DNA of 64,000 nt from Shouchella oshimensis (GTDB taxonomy: Bacteria > Bacillota > Bacilli > Bacillales > Bacillaceae_D). Made by a program: the position numbers and the translations under genes. Positions within the stretch are counted from its first letter, which is position 1. Each line of letters begins with the position of its first letter. Shown here in pieces: positions 8,853 to 17,368 of the stretch. The notes under the pieces are model-generated. The model worked only from the letters and a program-made list of their open reading frames with translations. It searched no databases and had not been told where the DNA came from. The stretch lies in NCBI RefSeq assembly GCF_002019765.1, contig NZ_KV917380.1, forward strand, positions 3,769,836-3,833,835. The letters are read 5' to 3'.

Positions 8853-9869
8853 TTAATTCTGTTCTTCCCAAATAGGCGCTAGCTCACTAGCAGATTGGAT
8901 GGCAACAATCATGCTTTTTTCATCAGCTATGTTTTTGCCAGCAATATCAAAGGCAGTTCCGTGGTCAACTGAAGTACGAATGATACCACCTTTTAAGCCA
9001 ACTGTAATGTTGACACCTTCTTCAATTCCCATTACTTTAATCGGCGCATGTCCTTGATCATGATAACACGCTACAACAATATCAAAGTCACCGCGTCCCG
9101 CTCTAAAGAAAAGCGTGTCTGCTGGGTAAGGACCTTCTACATGAATACCCTCTTTTTGTGCTTGTTGGATACCCGGAAGCAATTTCTCTTCCTCTTCTCC
9201 GTAACCAAACAATCCGTTTTCACCTGCGTGAGGATTGATGCCACATACCGCTACTCTCGGACTCTCAATACCGGCATTTTTCAATGTTTCATGTGCAAGT
9301 TTCACAACTTTATACGTTCGTTCTGGTGTAATACTTTCAATGGCTTTAATTAAGCCAACATGCGTCGTTAAGTGAATTACACGCAGATTAGGTGTTGTCA
9401 ACATCATGGAATAGTCTTCTGTATCTGTTAATGTTGCGAGAATTTCCGTGTGACCTGGATAAAGATGACCTCCTTTATGAAGAGCCTCTTTATTTAATGG
9501 CGCTGTACAAATTGAATTAATTTCATGCGCTTGAGCTAATGATACGGCTTTCGCTAAATATTGATAAGCTGCATCTCCTACAACGGCTGCTACTTCTCCA
9601 AAAGCCGTGTCTCCTGGCAACAGATCTAAATCAATCATATCAATCGTGCCGTGGCTAAACTGCGCCTGTGCTGGTTCACTCACAACATTGACCTTAACCG
9701 AAGCTTCCGTGATACGTACTGCTTTCTCAATGATTTTAGCATCACCGATAACGAGCGGACGGCATTCTTCGTAAACAGTGGAATGGCTTAATGCCTTTAC
9801 AATGATTTCTGGTCCAATCCCAGCTGCATCCCCCATTGTAATCCCAACGATTGGTTTCGTCTTACTCAT
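8853..9869 (-). CDS. pdxA2: PdxA2-type 4-phospho-acid-sugar dehydrogenase
   Basis: This is a member of the PdxA family (PIVGITMGDAAGIGPEIIVKAL at the start; zinc-binding histidines expected in PGHTEIL, ...CGINPHAGENG and CYHDQGHAPIK). The neighbours are a DUF1537 kinase and a KdgT permease, and no vitamin B6 genes are present. This is the arrangement shown for D-threonate catabolism, where PdxA2 oxidises and decarboxylates D-threonate 4-phosphate to dihydroxyacetone phosphate. That assignment comes from context; PdxA1 of pyridoxal biosynthesis is the alternative. At 338 aa it is typical. Its ATG overlaps the dtnK stop by four bases, so the two are translationally coupled. Confidence 0.85.
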   Translation of the reverse strand: MSKTKPIVGITMGDAAGIGPEIIVKALSHSTVYEECRPLVIGDAKIIEKAVRITEASVKVNVVSEPAQAQFSHGTIDMIDLDLLPGDTAFGEVAAVVGDAAYQYLAKAVSLAQAHEINSICTAPLNKEALHKGGHLYPGHTEILATLTDTEDYSMMLTTPNLRVIHLTTHVGLIKAIESITPERTYKVVKLAHETLKNAGIESPRVAVCGINPHAGENGLFGYGEEEEKLLPGIQQAQKEGIHVEGPYPADTLFFRAGRGDFDIVVACYHDQGHAPIKVMGIEEGVNITVGLKGGIIRTSVDHGTAFDIAGKNIADEKSMIVAIQSASELAPIWEEQN

Positions 9870-11155
9870 TTTTTCTCACCCTTTAACTTTTCGATGGAAT
9901 GAATCAAGACATCCTCTTGACCAAATCCACCTGCTTTTGTTATTGCAAAAAGTCCTTTTACACCAATGAAAGTTGAAATTGGTACCCCTACTTCAAGTTC
10001 ATCGTACAATTGGAATCCTGTTACACGCCAATGTTCACAAATTTTCTTCGCTGTGTCTCCGCCAGTCATAACGACACCTTGGAAGAGCTTGGCTCTTAAC
10101 AGCCTTGCAGAAATTTCGCCCATCATATGAACAATTTCGCTGCTTGTTTCTGAATACGTATAGCCATTCAAATTACCTACCCGGCGTGCGTGCTCAATGT
10201 CATTCTTTTCACCAGCAGAATATAGAACAACATCATGTCCCTCAAAAGCAAGTTTTTTTGCTGTACAATAGACTCTTTCTACTTCAGCTCTTCTCGTTTC
10301 ATCGTCTGAAACAGCTTTATGGGAAGCCACTTCAATCGCTTCTACCGATTTGTTGTTCAGTAGTTGCTTTAACTGCTTTCGTGACTGCACATTTACACTT
10401 CCAACAACCGTCAATACAGATTTCTTCCGATTTGGAATTTCAAACGTATTTTCCGTCTTTTCCAAACCATAATGTTCAGGAAGATGGTTGGCTAAGCCAG
10501 CAGAACCAACAAGACCTATTTTGAATGGCGTGCGCTTCATCTCTTTTAAAAGAAGCTTTAAGTCTTCATCTATTTCCGAATCAATAACAACATAAACAAT
10601 TTGATCTTCCTTTAACTGATTAAGTTTGTCATGAAATAAACTTGTATCTCGTAATTCGGATACTGTCACAAGCCCTACTTTTGTATCAAGTTGATCACCT
10701 ATTAATGTTGGGAGATGGGATTCTACTACAGGCGTAACCGGATCATTCGCAATTTCCGTTTCCCCTAGTTTGCGCCCATTTAAATAATGATATCCCTCTA
10801 TGACCGTTCGACCATTCGTCGGATAACCTGGTGCAATAAAGATAAAGTCCTGTCGATACTCTCCTTGAAAACCTAACAGCTCCGCCCCAATATTTCCGCG
10901 CATAGTCGAATCTATCTTTTTATAAATATTGGTGACACCTTGTTTGAGTAAAAACCTTGTTACACTTGATACCATGTCTTCGGCTTTATCAGCACGAATG
11001 GCACGACTATCTGTATCAAAAACAACGGCATCGTTATCACCAAGATAGCGCTTATCTTCTTTAAAGAAAACAGATGTTTTCAATCCATATTTCGCTAATT
11101 GGACACCACTATCATTAGCACCTGTTAAGTCGTCTGCGATAATTGCTAAATTCAT
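9866..11155 (-). CDS. dtnK: DUF1537 four-carbon acid sugar kinase (DtnK-like)
   Basis: DUF1537 enzymes phosphorylate four-carbon acid sugars at the 4-hydroxyl using ATP. The N-terminal substrate domain starts MNLAIIADDLTGANDSGVQLAKYG, and KIDSTMRGNIGAEL and IAPGYPTNGRTVIEGYHYLNG follow. The nucleotide-binding C-terminal domain has GVVMTGGDTAKKI and FIGVKGLFAITKAGGFG. At 429 aa it is normal. With pdxA2 downstream and kdgT upstream, D-threonate kinase (DtnK) is the most likely role; L-threonate or D-erythronate specificity cannot be excluded. It is the middle gene of the operon, 23 bases after kdgT. Confidence 0.85.
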   Translation of the reverse strand: MNLAIIADDLTGANDSGVQLAKYGLKTSVFFKEDKRYLGDNDAVVFDTDSRAIRADKAEDMVSSVTRFLLKQGVTNIYKKIDSTMRGNIGAELLGFQGEYRQDFIFIAPGYPTNGRTVIEGYHYLNGRKLGETEIANDPVTPVVESHLPTLIGDQLDTKVGLVTVSELRDTSLFHDKLNQLKEDQIVYVVIDSEIDEDLKLLLKEMKRTPFKIGLVGSAGLANHLPEHYGLEKTENTFEIPNRKKSVLTVVGSVNVQSRKQLKQLLNNKSVEAIEVASHKAVSDDETRRAEVERVYCTAKKLAFEGHDVVLYSAGEKNDIEHARRVGNLNGYTYSETSSEIVHMMGEISARLLRAKLFQGVVMTGGDTAKKICEHWRVTGFQLYDELEVGVPISTFIGVKGLFAITKAGGFGQEDVLIHSIEKLKGEKK

Positions 11156-11178
11156 AATTCCTCTCCTTTAATCATCCA

Positions 11179-12165
11179 CTACATCGTTGCATTTATCTCA
11201 TTTATAGGCTTACCGGTTTTTTTCTCTAGTCGCCGCGCTAGTATTCCTATAAAGACAGGTAATAATATCGCGGTTGTTACAACACTTGCCGCTACTTGTA
11301 CCGTTGCAATTTCCGCCATCGGCATGAATGATGCGTTTGCTGTGGCGATTGCCATTGGTGTACCTACTGCGTTTCCAGCTGTTGAGCCTTCTGCTGTTCC
11401 AACAATCGGGTTCCACCCAATCCATTTGAAGATAAAGTAACCAATTCCACCAGTAAGCAAGACGGTTAGTACACCTAGTAAGATTCCACTAATACCACCT
11501 TGAATAATCGCTGTGAAGTTAATCCCCATTCCTAGTGAAAAAGCAAAGAATGGAACGAGTTTGTCGCTGCCTTTGTAAAGAAATTCACCCATGTCTTTAT
11601 CGATATTACCGATTGCAATACCAATTAAAAGCGGGAGCAATACAGCTACAAAGTCAAGTGGAGAAAACATCCCTTGAGCAAAGCCCATTGTTCCGAAGAT
11701 TGCTAACGCTACCATTGTTAAGAATGGACCGTCACTTAAAGCTAAAAATGGATAAGCTGCTTTATCATCTTCTTTTCCGTACTGTCCAGCTAGAGCAATA
11801 TATAAACCACCATTTGAATTCGTCATTGCTGCGATGATCGCAATTGGCGCTAATCCTAAGAACAAGCCATTTGAATCCGCTAAGATTAGTGCGAGTAAGC
11901 CGACACCTGCTCCAATTCCCCATTTAAACGAGAGAAGTGTTAATCCTTTTTTCACCGATGTTCCTGCTGTTTTAAATGTAATCTGTGTTCCAGCAATTAA
12001 TAAAAACAAAGCAATTAGTGCGCCTGAACTATTAACGAATAGAGCTTCTGTAAAACCACCAATTCTTAATGCATTTGGAAAGAATGTATTAATTGTCGCA
12101 GCTAGTAATAGCGGGACAACCATCATGCCTCCTGGGACTCGGTCCAAAAAAGCTTTAATCTTCAT
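11179..12165 (-). CDS. kdgT: 2-keto-3-deoxygluconate permease family transporter (KdgT)
   Basis: This is a membrane symporter of the KdgT family with about ten hydrophobic segments in 328 aa. Characteristic segments are IKAFLDRVPGGMMVVPLLLAA at the N-terminus, IIAAMTNSNGGLYIALAGQYG in the middle, and GTAEGSTAGNAVGTPMAIA towards the end. It is the first gene of kdgT-dtnK-pdxA2, preceded by GAGGAGG, a sigma-A promoter and a cre-like site. In this operon it most likely takes up the four-carbon acid sugar (D-threonate or a relative) rather than ketodeoxygluconate; this is inference from context. Confidence 0.87.
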   Translation of the reverse strand: MKIKAFLDRVPGGMMVVPLLLAATINTFFPNALRIGGFTEALFVNSSGALIALFLLIAGTQITFKTAGTSVKKGLTLLSFKWGIGAGVGLLALILADSNGLFLGLAPIAIIAAMTNSNGGLYIALAGQYGKEDDKAAYPFLALSDGPFLTMVALAIFGTMGFAQGMFSPLDFVAVLLPLLIGIAIGNIDKDMGEFLYKGSDKLVPFFAFSLGMGINFTAIIQGGISGILLGVLTVLLTGGIGYFIFKWIGWNPIVGTAEGSTAGNAVGTPMAIATANASFMPMAEIATVQVAASVVTTAILLPVFIGILARRLEKKTGKPINEINATM

Positions 12166-12185
12166 ATCGTTACTCCTCCTCTATT

Positions 12186-12199
12186 TAAAAACGCTTTCA
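12186..12199 (-). promoter_or_regulatory. cre-like site in the kdgT leader
   Basis: Minus-strand TGAAAGCGTTTTTA matches the CcpA consensus TGNAANCGNWNNCA except for one base (C to T). It lies about 17 bases after the -10 box, so it would act as a roadblock giving catabolite repression of the acid-sugar operon. Confidence 0.5.
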
Positions 12200-12215
12200 C
12201 TTATAAGTTACTTGC

Positions 12216-12244
12216 ATCATAAAAGATATTGAACAATATTGCAA
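12216..12244 (-). promoter_or_regulatory. sigma-A promoter of kdgT-dtnK-pdxA2
   Basis: The -35 TTGCAA (12239-12244), a 17-base spacer and the -10 TATGAT (12216-12221) on the minus strand. The -35 overlaps a TGTTGCA motif that recurs near the regulator gene. No -24/-12 sequence was seen, in line with the regulator lacking sigma-54 contact motifs. Confidence 0.65.
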
Positions 12245-12288
12245 CACATTTTTGTAAAATTAATTCCATAAAATAAAAAGCGTTTAAT

Positions 12289-12300
12289 AATGCAACAGTT
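12289..12300. promoter_or_regulatory. recurring TGCAACAGTT motif, kdgT/regulator intergenic copy
   Basis: AATGCAACAGTT here shares ten bases exactly (TGCAACAGTT) with a site at 14061-14070 upstream of the regulator gene. A related ATTGCAACAC lies at 12238-12247 over the kdgT -35 box. It is a candidate operator of the PrpR-like regulator. Confidence 0.35.
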
Positions 12301-12307
12301 ATATGAA

Positions 12308-12341
12308 TAAAAAAAAGCCTAAAGAATTTAATCTTTAAGCT
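12308..12341 (-). terminator. terminator of the PrpR-like regulator gene
   Basis: On the minus strand AGCTTAAAG pairs imperfectly with CTTTAGGCT, followed by eight T. The stem overlaps the last codons of the gene. Confidence 0.6.
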
Positions 12342-13989
12342 TTCTCCACAGCGTTGCTCGGTTGATACCTAATCGCTTTGCTGCTTGGGTTTGATTTTGG
12401 TTTTCTTCCTGTAGTACTTGAGCAATAATCGCTTTTTCCATTTCTTTTAACGTTCCATTTATTGGAAACGTTTGTTTTTGCTCGGTTGTTTCAACGACCG
12501 ATTTAATCACTTCTTTACTTAATAGGTACTCTTTTTCATCCATCGTTGCATTCTTAATCACTTCTCGTAATGTTCTGATGTGATGCTTGTAAGACAGATG
12601 TTCCAAATAAGAGATAGCCTCTTCAGAGATACCAACTGGCCTTGTTCCATAAATTTGATGGAAATCTGCTAAGAAAAACGTTGCTAAATCCCCAATATCC
12701 TCTTTCCGATCAGTTAAAATCGGCAGATGGACATGTTTTAACCCCCATGTTTCAAGCTGTTCCTCATCCCATCTCACAGAAGTGTGCATTATCAAACGAA
12801 AGGAAGTAGCTTTTCTTTTCTGTAAACATGCAGACAAAAGATCCTGATGTTCATCAATCGAAAATTGATTTAACACGATGGTTCTTGGTTTCTTTGTAAG
12901 CAAGTGCTCTAAATCGTGTAAAGAAAACACATCGGCATCAATTTCCACGTATGGCTCTTCTCTATTTTCAAGTATATGAAGCTGTCTCGTGAGGAACGTT
13001 TTCCCTGTACCTCGTTCACCTGAAATGACAACCGCTTCATTTTTCTTAAATAGATGCTGTAATAGCCTAAACCGATTGGCAGATGGAATTGATGACATTG
13101 CAACAGGTTCCTTTTTCATAATCGTTTTTTCTGTTACACCTTTTAAGTTTAAAACAGGATGCAAGCGACTTAACACATACACTTTATACCGTTTATCTAG
13201 TAACATCCCTCTTACTTGAAGACGTCCTTGGTCTTTTGTATAAAACTCTTTAATGGATTCATTAATAGCAAGACTTTTGTGTAACAGTGACCATTCCGAT
13301 TCTTCTAGTGGGTCACGAAAATCTTGAAAATGCTTGTACAACAAAGTCTCGTCTTCATCAAACATAACAATGTTGCGATGTTCCTCAATAAGCAACGATT
13401 TCATTACATGATTAATAATTGTTTGCTTCTTCAAGGTTTGTATTAAGTAAATTGCTTCTTCAATCGCTCGAGCTACTGATTCTCTTCCTGATTGAAGCAA
13501 CATCCCTTTCAATCCAACCTCATGAGATGTATTAATAGTAATGACATCCCCTAATATATGGCTATAACCTGCCTGCTTCAGTTTAAGTAAGAGCGAAGTA
13601 ACTTCATTTGCTGAATGAATTGTATAGACATTGATTGGCAAATGCAACAGTTTAATAATTGCCGCCGCTCCTGCTGTAATGTTCTGAAAGCCTACAACAG
13701 CTGTTTTTTCATTTAATTTACTTGCCAGCGTTAACGATCTTGTTAAATCATATCCAGAAAGTTGAATATCAATAACCGGAATAGACACTGCTTTTTTAAT
13801 TAGCTTGGCTGTGCCTCCTCGACTAATAATAAGATCAATTCCATCTTCTTGTTTCTCCAACGCAATCTCTAGCCCTCTTTGTAAATCTCCAACAGAATAC
13901 GTAATGTCAGCAGATGGAAAAAGCGGAATACACTCGCTCAAAACGGAAACCATCGCAGAATAAGGTGCGACAATGTGAATGCGTACCAA
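12328..13989 (-). CDS. PrpR-N/AAA/Fis-type regulator with degenerate sigma-54 motifs
   Basis: This is the probable regulator of the adjacent acid-sugar operon. Residues ~1-185 are a PrpR N-terminal sensor domain (VRIHIVAPYSAMVSVLSE, LIISRGGTAKLI, VIDIQLSGYDLTRSL). A middle region is followed by a shortened AAA+ domain with a good Walker A (GERGTGKT, ~324-331), and a Fis-type helix-turn-helix ends the protein (QTQAAKRLGINRATLWRKLK). The GAFTGA loop needed to contact sigma-54 is missing, and the Walker B acidic pair is replaced (TIVLNQF). It should therefore act on a sigma-A promoter, in the manner of TyrR. The start TTG 13989 is chosen because AAGGAG lies nine bases upstream; longer frames start at 14007 or 14040. 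Confidence 0.8.
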   Translation of the reverse strand: MVRIHIVAPYSAMVSVLSECIPLFPSADITYSVGDLQRGLEIALEKQEDGIDLIISRGGTAKLIKKAVSIPVIDIQLSGYDLTRSLTLASKLNEKTAVVGFQNITAGAAAIIKLLHLPINVYTIHSANEVTSLLLKLKQAGYSHILGDVITINTSHEVGLKGMLLQSGRESVARAIEEAIYLIQTLKKQTIINHVMKSLLIEEHRNIVMFDEDETLLYKHFQDFRDPLEESEWSLLHKSLAINESIKEFYTKDQGRLQVRGMLLDKRYKVYVLSRLHPVLNLKGVTEKTIMKKEPVAMSSIPSANRFRLLQHLFKKNEAVVISGERGTGKTFLTRQLHILENREEPYVEIDADVFSLHDLEHLLTKKPRTIVLNQFSIDEHQDLLSACLQKRKATSFRLIMHTSVRWDEEQLETWGLKHVHLPILTDRKEDIGDLATFFLADFHQIYGTRPVGISEEAISYLEHLSYKHHIRTLREVIKNATMDEKEYLLSKEVIKSVVETTEQKQTFPINGTLKEMEKAIIAQVLQEENQNQTQAAKRLGINRATLWRKLKD

Positions 13990-14058
13990 AATTATCTGCT
14001 CCTTCATCTGTATCATTTTTTTACTATCATTGAACCACACTCATTATAAAAATGATAG

Positions 14059-14073
14059 GTTGCAACAGTTGAA
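14059..14073. promoter_or_regulatory. recurring TTGCAACAGTT motif upstream of the PrpR-like regulator
   Basis: GGTTGCAACAGTTGA lies ~70 bases upstream of the regulator start and shares TGCAACAGTT with the copy at 12289-12300. It could be an autoregulatory site. Confidence 0.35.
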
Positions 14074-14233
14074 AACCACATTTCTTATCAATTTTGCAGT
14101 AAATTGACGGATAATCGTAACAAAACGTACGAAATCTAAAAAGGATATTGAATGATCTCCTTCATTCCTATATATTTAGAAATTGGTGAATGCACTCATT
14201 ATTTATGAGTAAATAGAATTGAGGTTTGTTTTT

Positions 14234-15076
14234 ATGAAACAAGTTTCGGAACTGCGATCCTATTCGTTAATTATTCTCGGTACATTTATTGTTGCCTTAG
14301 CATTTAATCTTTTTATGCTTCCAGCCAGTTTGGCCGCTGGAGGAGTAAGTGGTATTAGCATTATTTTAAACGACTTATATGGCTTTACACCTGCGGTGGT
14401 GCAGCTGATTATTAATGTACCTCTTTTCTTTGTCGGTTACTTGATACTCGGTAAAAGCTTTAGTGCAAAAACACTTGTCGGTACCTTCATATTACCTGTC
14501 TTTATATGGCTTACATCCTTTAAGACATTTTCTGTTACTGATCCATTTCTAGCCTCTGTTTATGGAGGCATTCTTTTCGGCGTAGGGCTTGGCCTTGTTT
14601 TTAAAGGAAATGGATCAACCGGTGGAACAACTATTATTAGTCAAATTATGCGGAAGTATTTTAATATTTCCAGCGGATTTGCTCAACTCATTATTGATGG
14701 GATCATCGTCGTTGCTGCAATGATTGTCTTTAATTTAGAACTCGCTCTTTATGCAATGGTCGCATTGTTTATTGGAAGCAAGGTTATTGACTTCGTGCTT
14801 TTACGTTCGACCAATTCAAAGCTTGTTCTTATTATCACGGAGCATGATCAAGTAGTGACAGATCTCATTTATAATGAAATCGACCGCGGTGTAACAAAAG
14901 TCTGGTCTGAAGGCGGCTACTCCAAAGCAAGAAAATCATTATTATTTAGTGTAGTTGACCAATCTGAAGCCGTTTATTTAAAAGAACTCATTCAAACCCA
15001 TGATTCCAATTCGTTTGTTGTCTTCTTAAGCGCATCTGAAATTATTGGAAAAGGGTTTTCGTTACCTAAAAGCTAA
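14234..15076 (+). CDS. YitT family membrane protein (DUF161 + DUF2179)
   Basis: This is an uncharacterised polytopic membrane protein common in Bacillus. Five or six spans occupy residues ~8-190 (IILGTFIVALAFNLFMLPASLAAGGVSG contains the family signature, and GNGSTGGTTIISQIM is the conserved loop). A cytosolic DUF2179 domain follows from ~200, with RGVTKVWSEGGYSKARKSLLFSVV. ATG 14234 is preferred to an upstream in-frame TTG because TTGAGG acts as its ribosome binding site. The 280-aa length is typical. It is divergent from the regulator gene and is followed at once by its own terminator, so it is monocistronic. Confidence 0.85.
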   Translation: MKQVSELRSYSLIILGTFIVALAFNLFMLPASLAAGGVSGISIILNDLYGFTPAVVQLIINVPLFFVGYLILGKSFSAKTLVGTFILPVFIWLTSFKTFSVTDPFLASVYGGILFGVGLGLVFKGNGSTGGTTIISQIMRKYFNISSGFAQLIIDGIIVVAAMIVFNLELALYAMVALFIGSKVIDFVLLRSTNSKLVLIITEHDQVVTDLIYNEIDRGVTKVWSEGGYSKARKSLLFSVVDQSEAVYLKELIQTHDSNSFVVFLSASEIIGKGFSLPKS

Positions 15077-15104
15077 AGTATGCTGGAGCTGCTTTAGCTT
15101 TTTT
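15068..15104 (+). terminator. terminator of the yitT-family gene
   Basis: AAAGCTAAAG pairs with CTTTAGCTTT, followed by T residues. The upstream arm contains the stop codon. Confidence 0.75.
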
Positions 15105-15128
15105 GTTTAGAAAAACGTCTGCGGCGTG

Positions 15129-15770
15129 CTACATCTCATAGGTTGCAACCAAGTGGGACTGAATAATATAGCGGTCCGGCGCTGCACCTAAGTATTGGAA
15201 TGGATAACAGGTTGTAACCGTTAACGTGGCTTCGTCTTTTTTCACAATCACTGTTCGATCCTCTGCATCTGTAATCCACGTGTCATTAATTTCATAAACA
15301 TATTGAATCCCGTCAAATTCCACTATTAGTTGATCCCCTATAACCAATTCACCCAATTCAGAAAACACGGTGTCCCGATGGCCACTTAACACCGTATGTC
15401 CTTTTTCATCAGGTGTTGTTGTCCATTCACTAACATACATGCCAACTCCTTGATGGAGCGTGGCATCGTCTGTGCCCCAGAACGTATCATAGGTTTTATT
15501 TAGCTCAGGAATGGATAACTGGCCAATGTTTTCACCAGTCGAATAGTATGTGAGTTGATCATTGGATTGTGGTTCTGATGATGAAGCCCGACGTTCGCCT
15601 TCAACTTCTTGAACGGCACTTCTATGATTAAGTGAGGTACTATGAGCCTCCTCCAGTAAACTCTCACTTGCCATTGGCTGGACAGATTGAGTGCTTTGCC
15701 ACCATTGATACGAGAAAAAAATGGCAATAGCCAACCCCATTACGATTACACCGTTATAAACGCTCTTCAT
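15129..15770 (-). CDS. class D sortase
   Basis: This is a transpeptidase that joins LPxTx-type surface proteins to cell-wall peptidoglycan. With the start at ATG 15770 (GAGGTG ribosome binding site; the frame opens further upstream without one), the protein is 213 aa: an N-terminal signal anchor (~8-22), a Ser/Glu-rich linker (~30-75), then the sortase barrel. The catalytic residues are all visible: His131 in VLSGHRDTVF, Cys188 in LTVTTCYPF and Arg200 in APDRYIIQ. Class D assignment rests on the TTCYPF motif and on size. No gene for a protein with an LPxT-type sorting signal is adjacent, so its substrate lies elsewhere. Confidence 0.88.
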   Translation of the reverse strand: MKSVYNGVIVMGLAIAIFFSYQWWQSTQSVQPMASESLLEEAHSTSLNHRSAVQEVEGERRASSSEPQSNDQLTYYSTGENIGQLSIPELNKTYDTFWGTDDATLHQGVGMYVSEWTTTPDEKGHTVLSGHRDTVFSELGELVIGDQLIVEFDGIQYVYEINDTWITDAEDRTVIVKKDEATLTVTTCYPFQYLGAAPDRYIIQSHLVATYEM

Positions 15771-15908
15771 ACGATCACCTCGCTTCATCAAGCATACCGT
15801 ACATAAATACAAAAACACAAATGATTCCATGTACTCCTTGAGCTTTTAAAAGGGATTAAAGTTTACTATACTAATAAAAAAAGGACTTCCCAAAATGAGG
15901 TGACCTAC

Positions 15909-16469
15909 ATGGAAAACCATTTTCTTTCTGATAAAGATGGTCAAGCATTACTAAGTACACTAGAAAATCGCTTTAAAGCGAATCAACAACGTCATCCATC
16001 GATTGAATGGACAACGGTTAAAGAGAGATTAAAGAATCATCCTGAAGCGCTTTGGTCACTAAATGAAATGGAGATGACCGGTGGAGAACCGGACGTTGTT
16101 TTTTATGACGCCAAGCAAGACCTCTACACTTTTGTTGACTGTTCAAAAGAAAGCCCTACAGGAAGAAGAAGCGCCTGTTACGATCAAGCCGCCCTCGATG
16201 CTAGAAAGGCAAACAAACCAGCCCTCAATGTTATTGACACGGTGAAGGCAATGGGCACTTCTTTACTTACAGAAGCCCAATACCGTGCTCTACAAGAGCT
16301 TGGTGAATTTGATGCTAAAACGTCGAGTTGGGTTCAAACACCAGCGGATATAAGAAAGCGAGGCGGAGCGCTATTTTGTGATTATCGCTTCGGACATGTC
16401 TTTGTCTACCATAATGGTGCATCATCCTATTATAGTGCGCGAGGGTTTCGAGTCGCCTTAACGATATAA
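15909..16469 (+). CDS. DUF4256 family protein
   Basis: This matches the DUF4256 family, about 185-aa soluble proteins of unknown function found in many Firmicutes. Characteristic stretches are GGEPDVVFYDAKQDLYTFVDCSKESPTGRRSACYDQAAL in the middle and KRGGALFCDYRFGHVFVYHNGASSYYSARGFR at the end. ATG 15909 is preferred to the upstream in-frame GTG because GAGGTG is then the ribosome binding site. No catalytic role can be assigned. It is monocistronic and divergent from the sortase gene. Confidence 0.8.
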   Translation: MENHFLSDKDGQALLSTLENRFKANQQRHPSIEWTTVKERLKNHPEALWSLNEMEMTGGEPDVVFYDAKQDLYTFVDCSKESPTGRRSACYDQAALDARKANKPALNVIDTVKAMGTSLLTEAQYRALQELGEFDAKTSSWVQTPADIRKRGGALFCDYRFGHVFVYHNGASSYYSARGFRVALTI

Positions 16470-16804
16470 GAAGGAGACGGAAAGTGACACCCTTTTTAAT
16501 GTCAAAATAACGATGGCGTAGCGGGGATTGAGGAGACTTCTCTTAAGAGAACTGCGTGGTACGATGAAAAAGAACTAGCAAGGGTCCATTAGCCAAGCAG
16601 TTTTTACATTAATGGGGTTTTAACACCATTCGATTTACCTAACATGTGATAGCTAATGAACCAGCTTTAGCAAATAGAAAGTGGACAAGCATTAATATGA
16701 GTGCTCATTCACATTCCCTCATTAAAAATAACGGGTGTTCCCCATTATTTTGTACCACTATCGTAAGAACCGTTGTTTTTAAGCAAACTTGATCATACTG
16801 GGTT
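16470..16804. other. intergenic stretch of unclear origin
   Basis: About 335 bases after the DUF4256 gene with no credible open reading frame. The composition (GATGGCGTAGCGGGG, GGAGACTTCTC) looks like decayed coding sequence, but I cannot name a parent gene. It leads into the membrane-protein-like fragment at 16805. Confidence 0.4.
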
Positions 16805-16903
16805 GATGCTGTTCTTAACGTCTTATTATATGGAAGTCTCACTGTTGCTTTCATTTTACTCTTTATTTTCATCAGAAAACGCTATTTTCTTAAACGAGAT
16901 TAG
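16805..16903 (+). pseudogene. possible 3' remnant of a membrane protein gene
   Basis: One frame reads DAVLNVLLYGSLTVAF followed by a hydrophobic run and IRKRYFLKRD, then TAG: a transmembrane helix with a positively charged tail, as at the end of a real membrane protein. A stop codon lies a few codons upstream and there is no start or ribosome binding site. The end overlaps the converging Nudix gene by 14 bases. It may be chance. Confidence 0.25.
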
Positions 16904-17342
16904 CGATGTTTTCTTTTACATATTGCCTCATTTCTTCATGACTAAGGCACGTTAAAAATTCACTTTTATGAACGAGCTGGATCCCACTAATTTCCCCATC
17001 TACCGGCTTAAGGTGGTCTACATTCCCTGTAAACTCAACTTGAAAAATCGTTGTTTCTTGCGCACTGTAGCCAATTTTTTCTTGCATCTCAGGAGGAAAT
17101 GAAAAGTGTAGCTGGGCATCAAACTTGTTACAGATCGTAAAAGCAGTTGACCCTGTCTCTTCATAAAGCTCTCGCAAAATAGCCGCTTCCAACGATGGAT
17201 CGCTTTTTTCAACCCCACCTTTTACGATATCCCACTCATCGTCAATCTTCACTTCCCCATTTATCGTATGCTGCCACGACTTACACACGACAATGTAAGA
17301 ATCGCCTTGATGAATGATGGCTCCAACTGCTTGGCGAATCAT
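16890..17342 (-). CDS. Nudix hydrolase
   Basis: Nudix enzymes hydrolyse nucleoside diphosphates linked to another moiety. The 150-aa protein is a single Nudix fold. The box runs from GGVEKSDPSLEAAI to LRELYEETG (residues ~41-63); the catalytic RELYEETG half is intact. The first conserved Glu position of the box is Pro with an Asp beside it, a mild departure. The start MIRQAVGAIIHQ at 17342 fits. It is the most distal of a loose minus-strand run of four genes (GNAT, P-loop kinase, PPOX, Nudix). The substrate is not predictable from sequence. Confidence 0.8.
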   Translation of the reverse strand: MIRQAVGAIIHQGDSYIVVCKSWQHTINGEVKIDDEWDIVKGGVEKSDPSLEAAILRELYEETGSTAFTICNKFDAQLHFSFPPEMQEKIGYSAQETTIFQVEFTGNVDHLKPVDGEISGIQLVHKSEFLTCLSHEEMRQYVKENIANLV

Positions 17343-17368
17343 TGTATTCCCTCATTTCTATTCACCCA

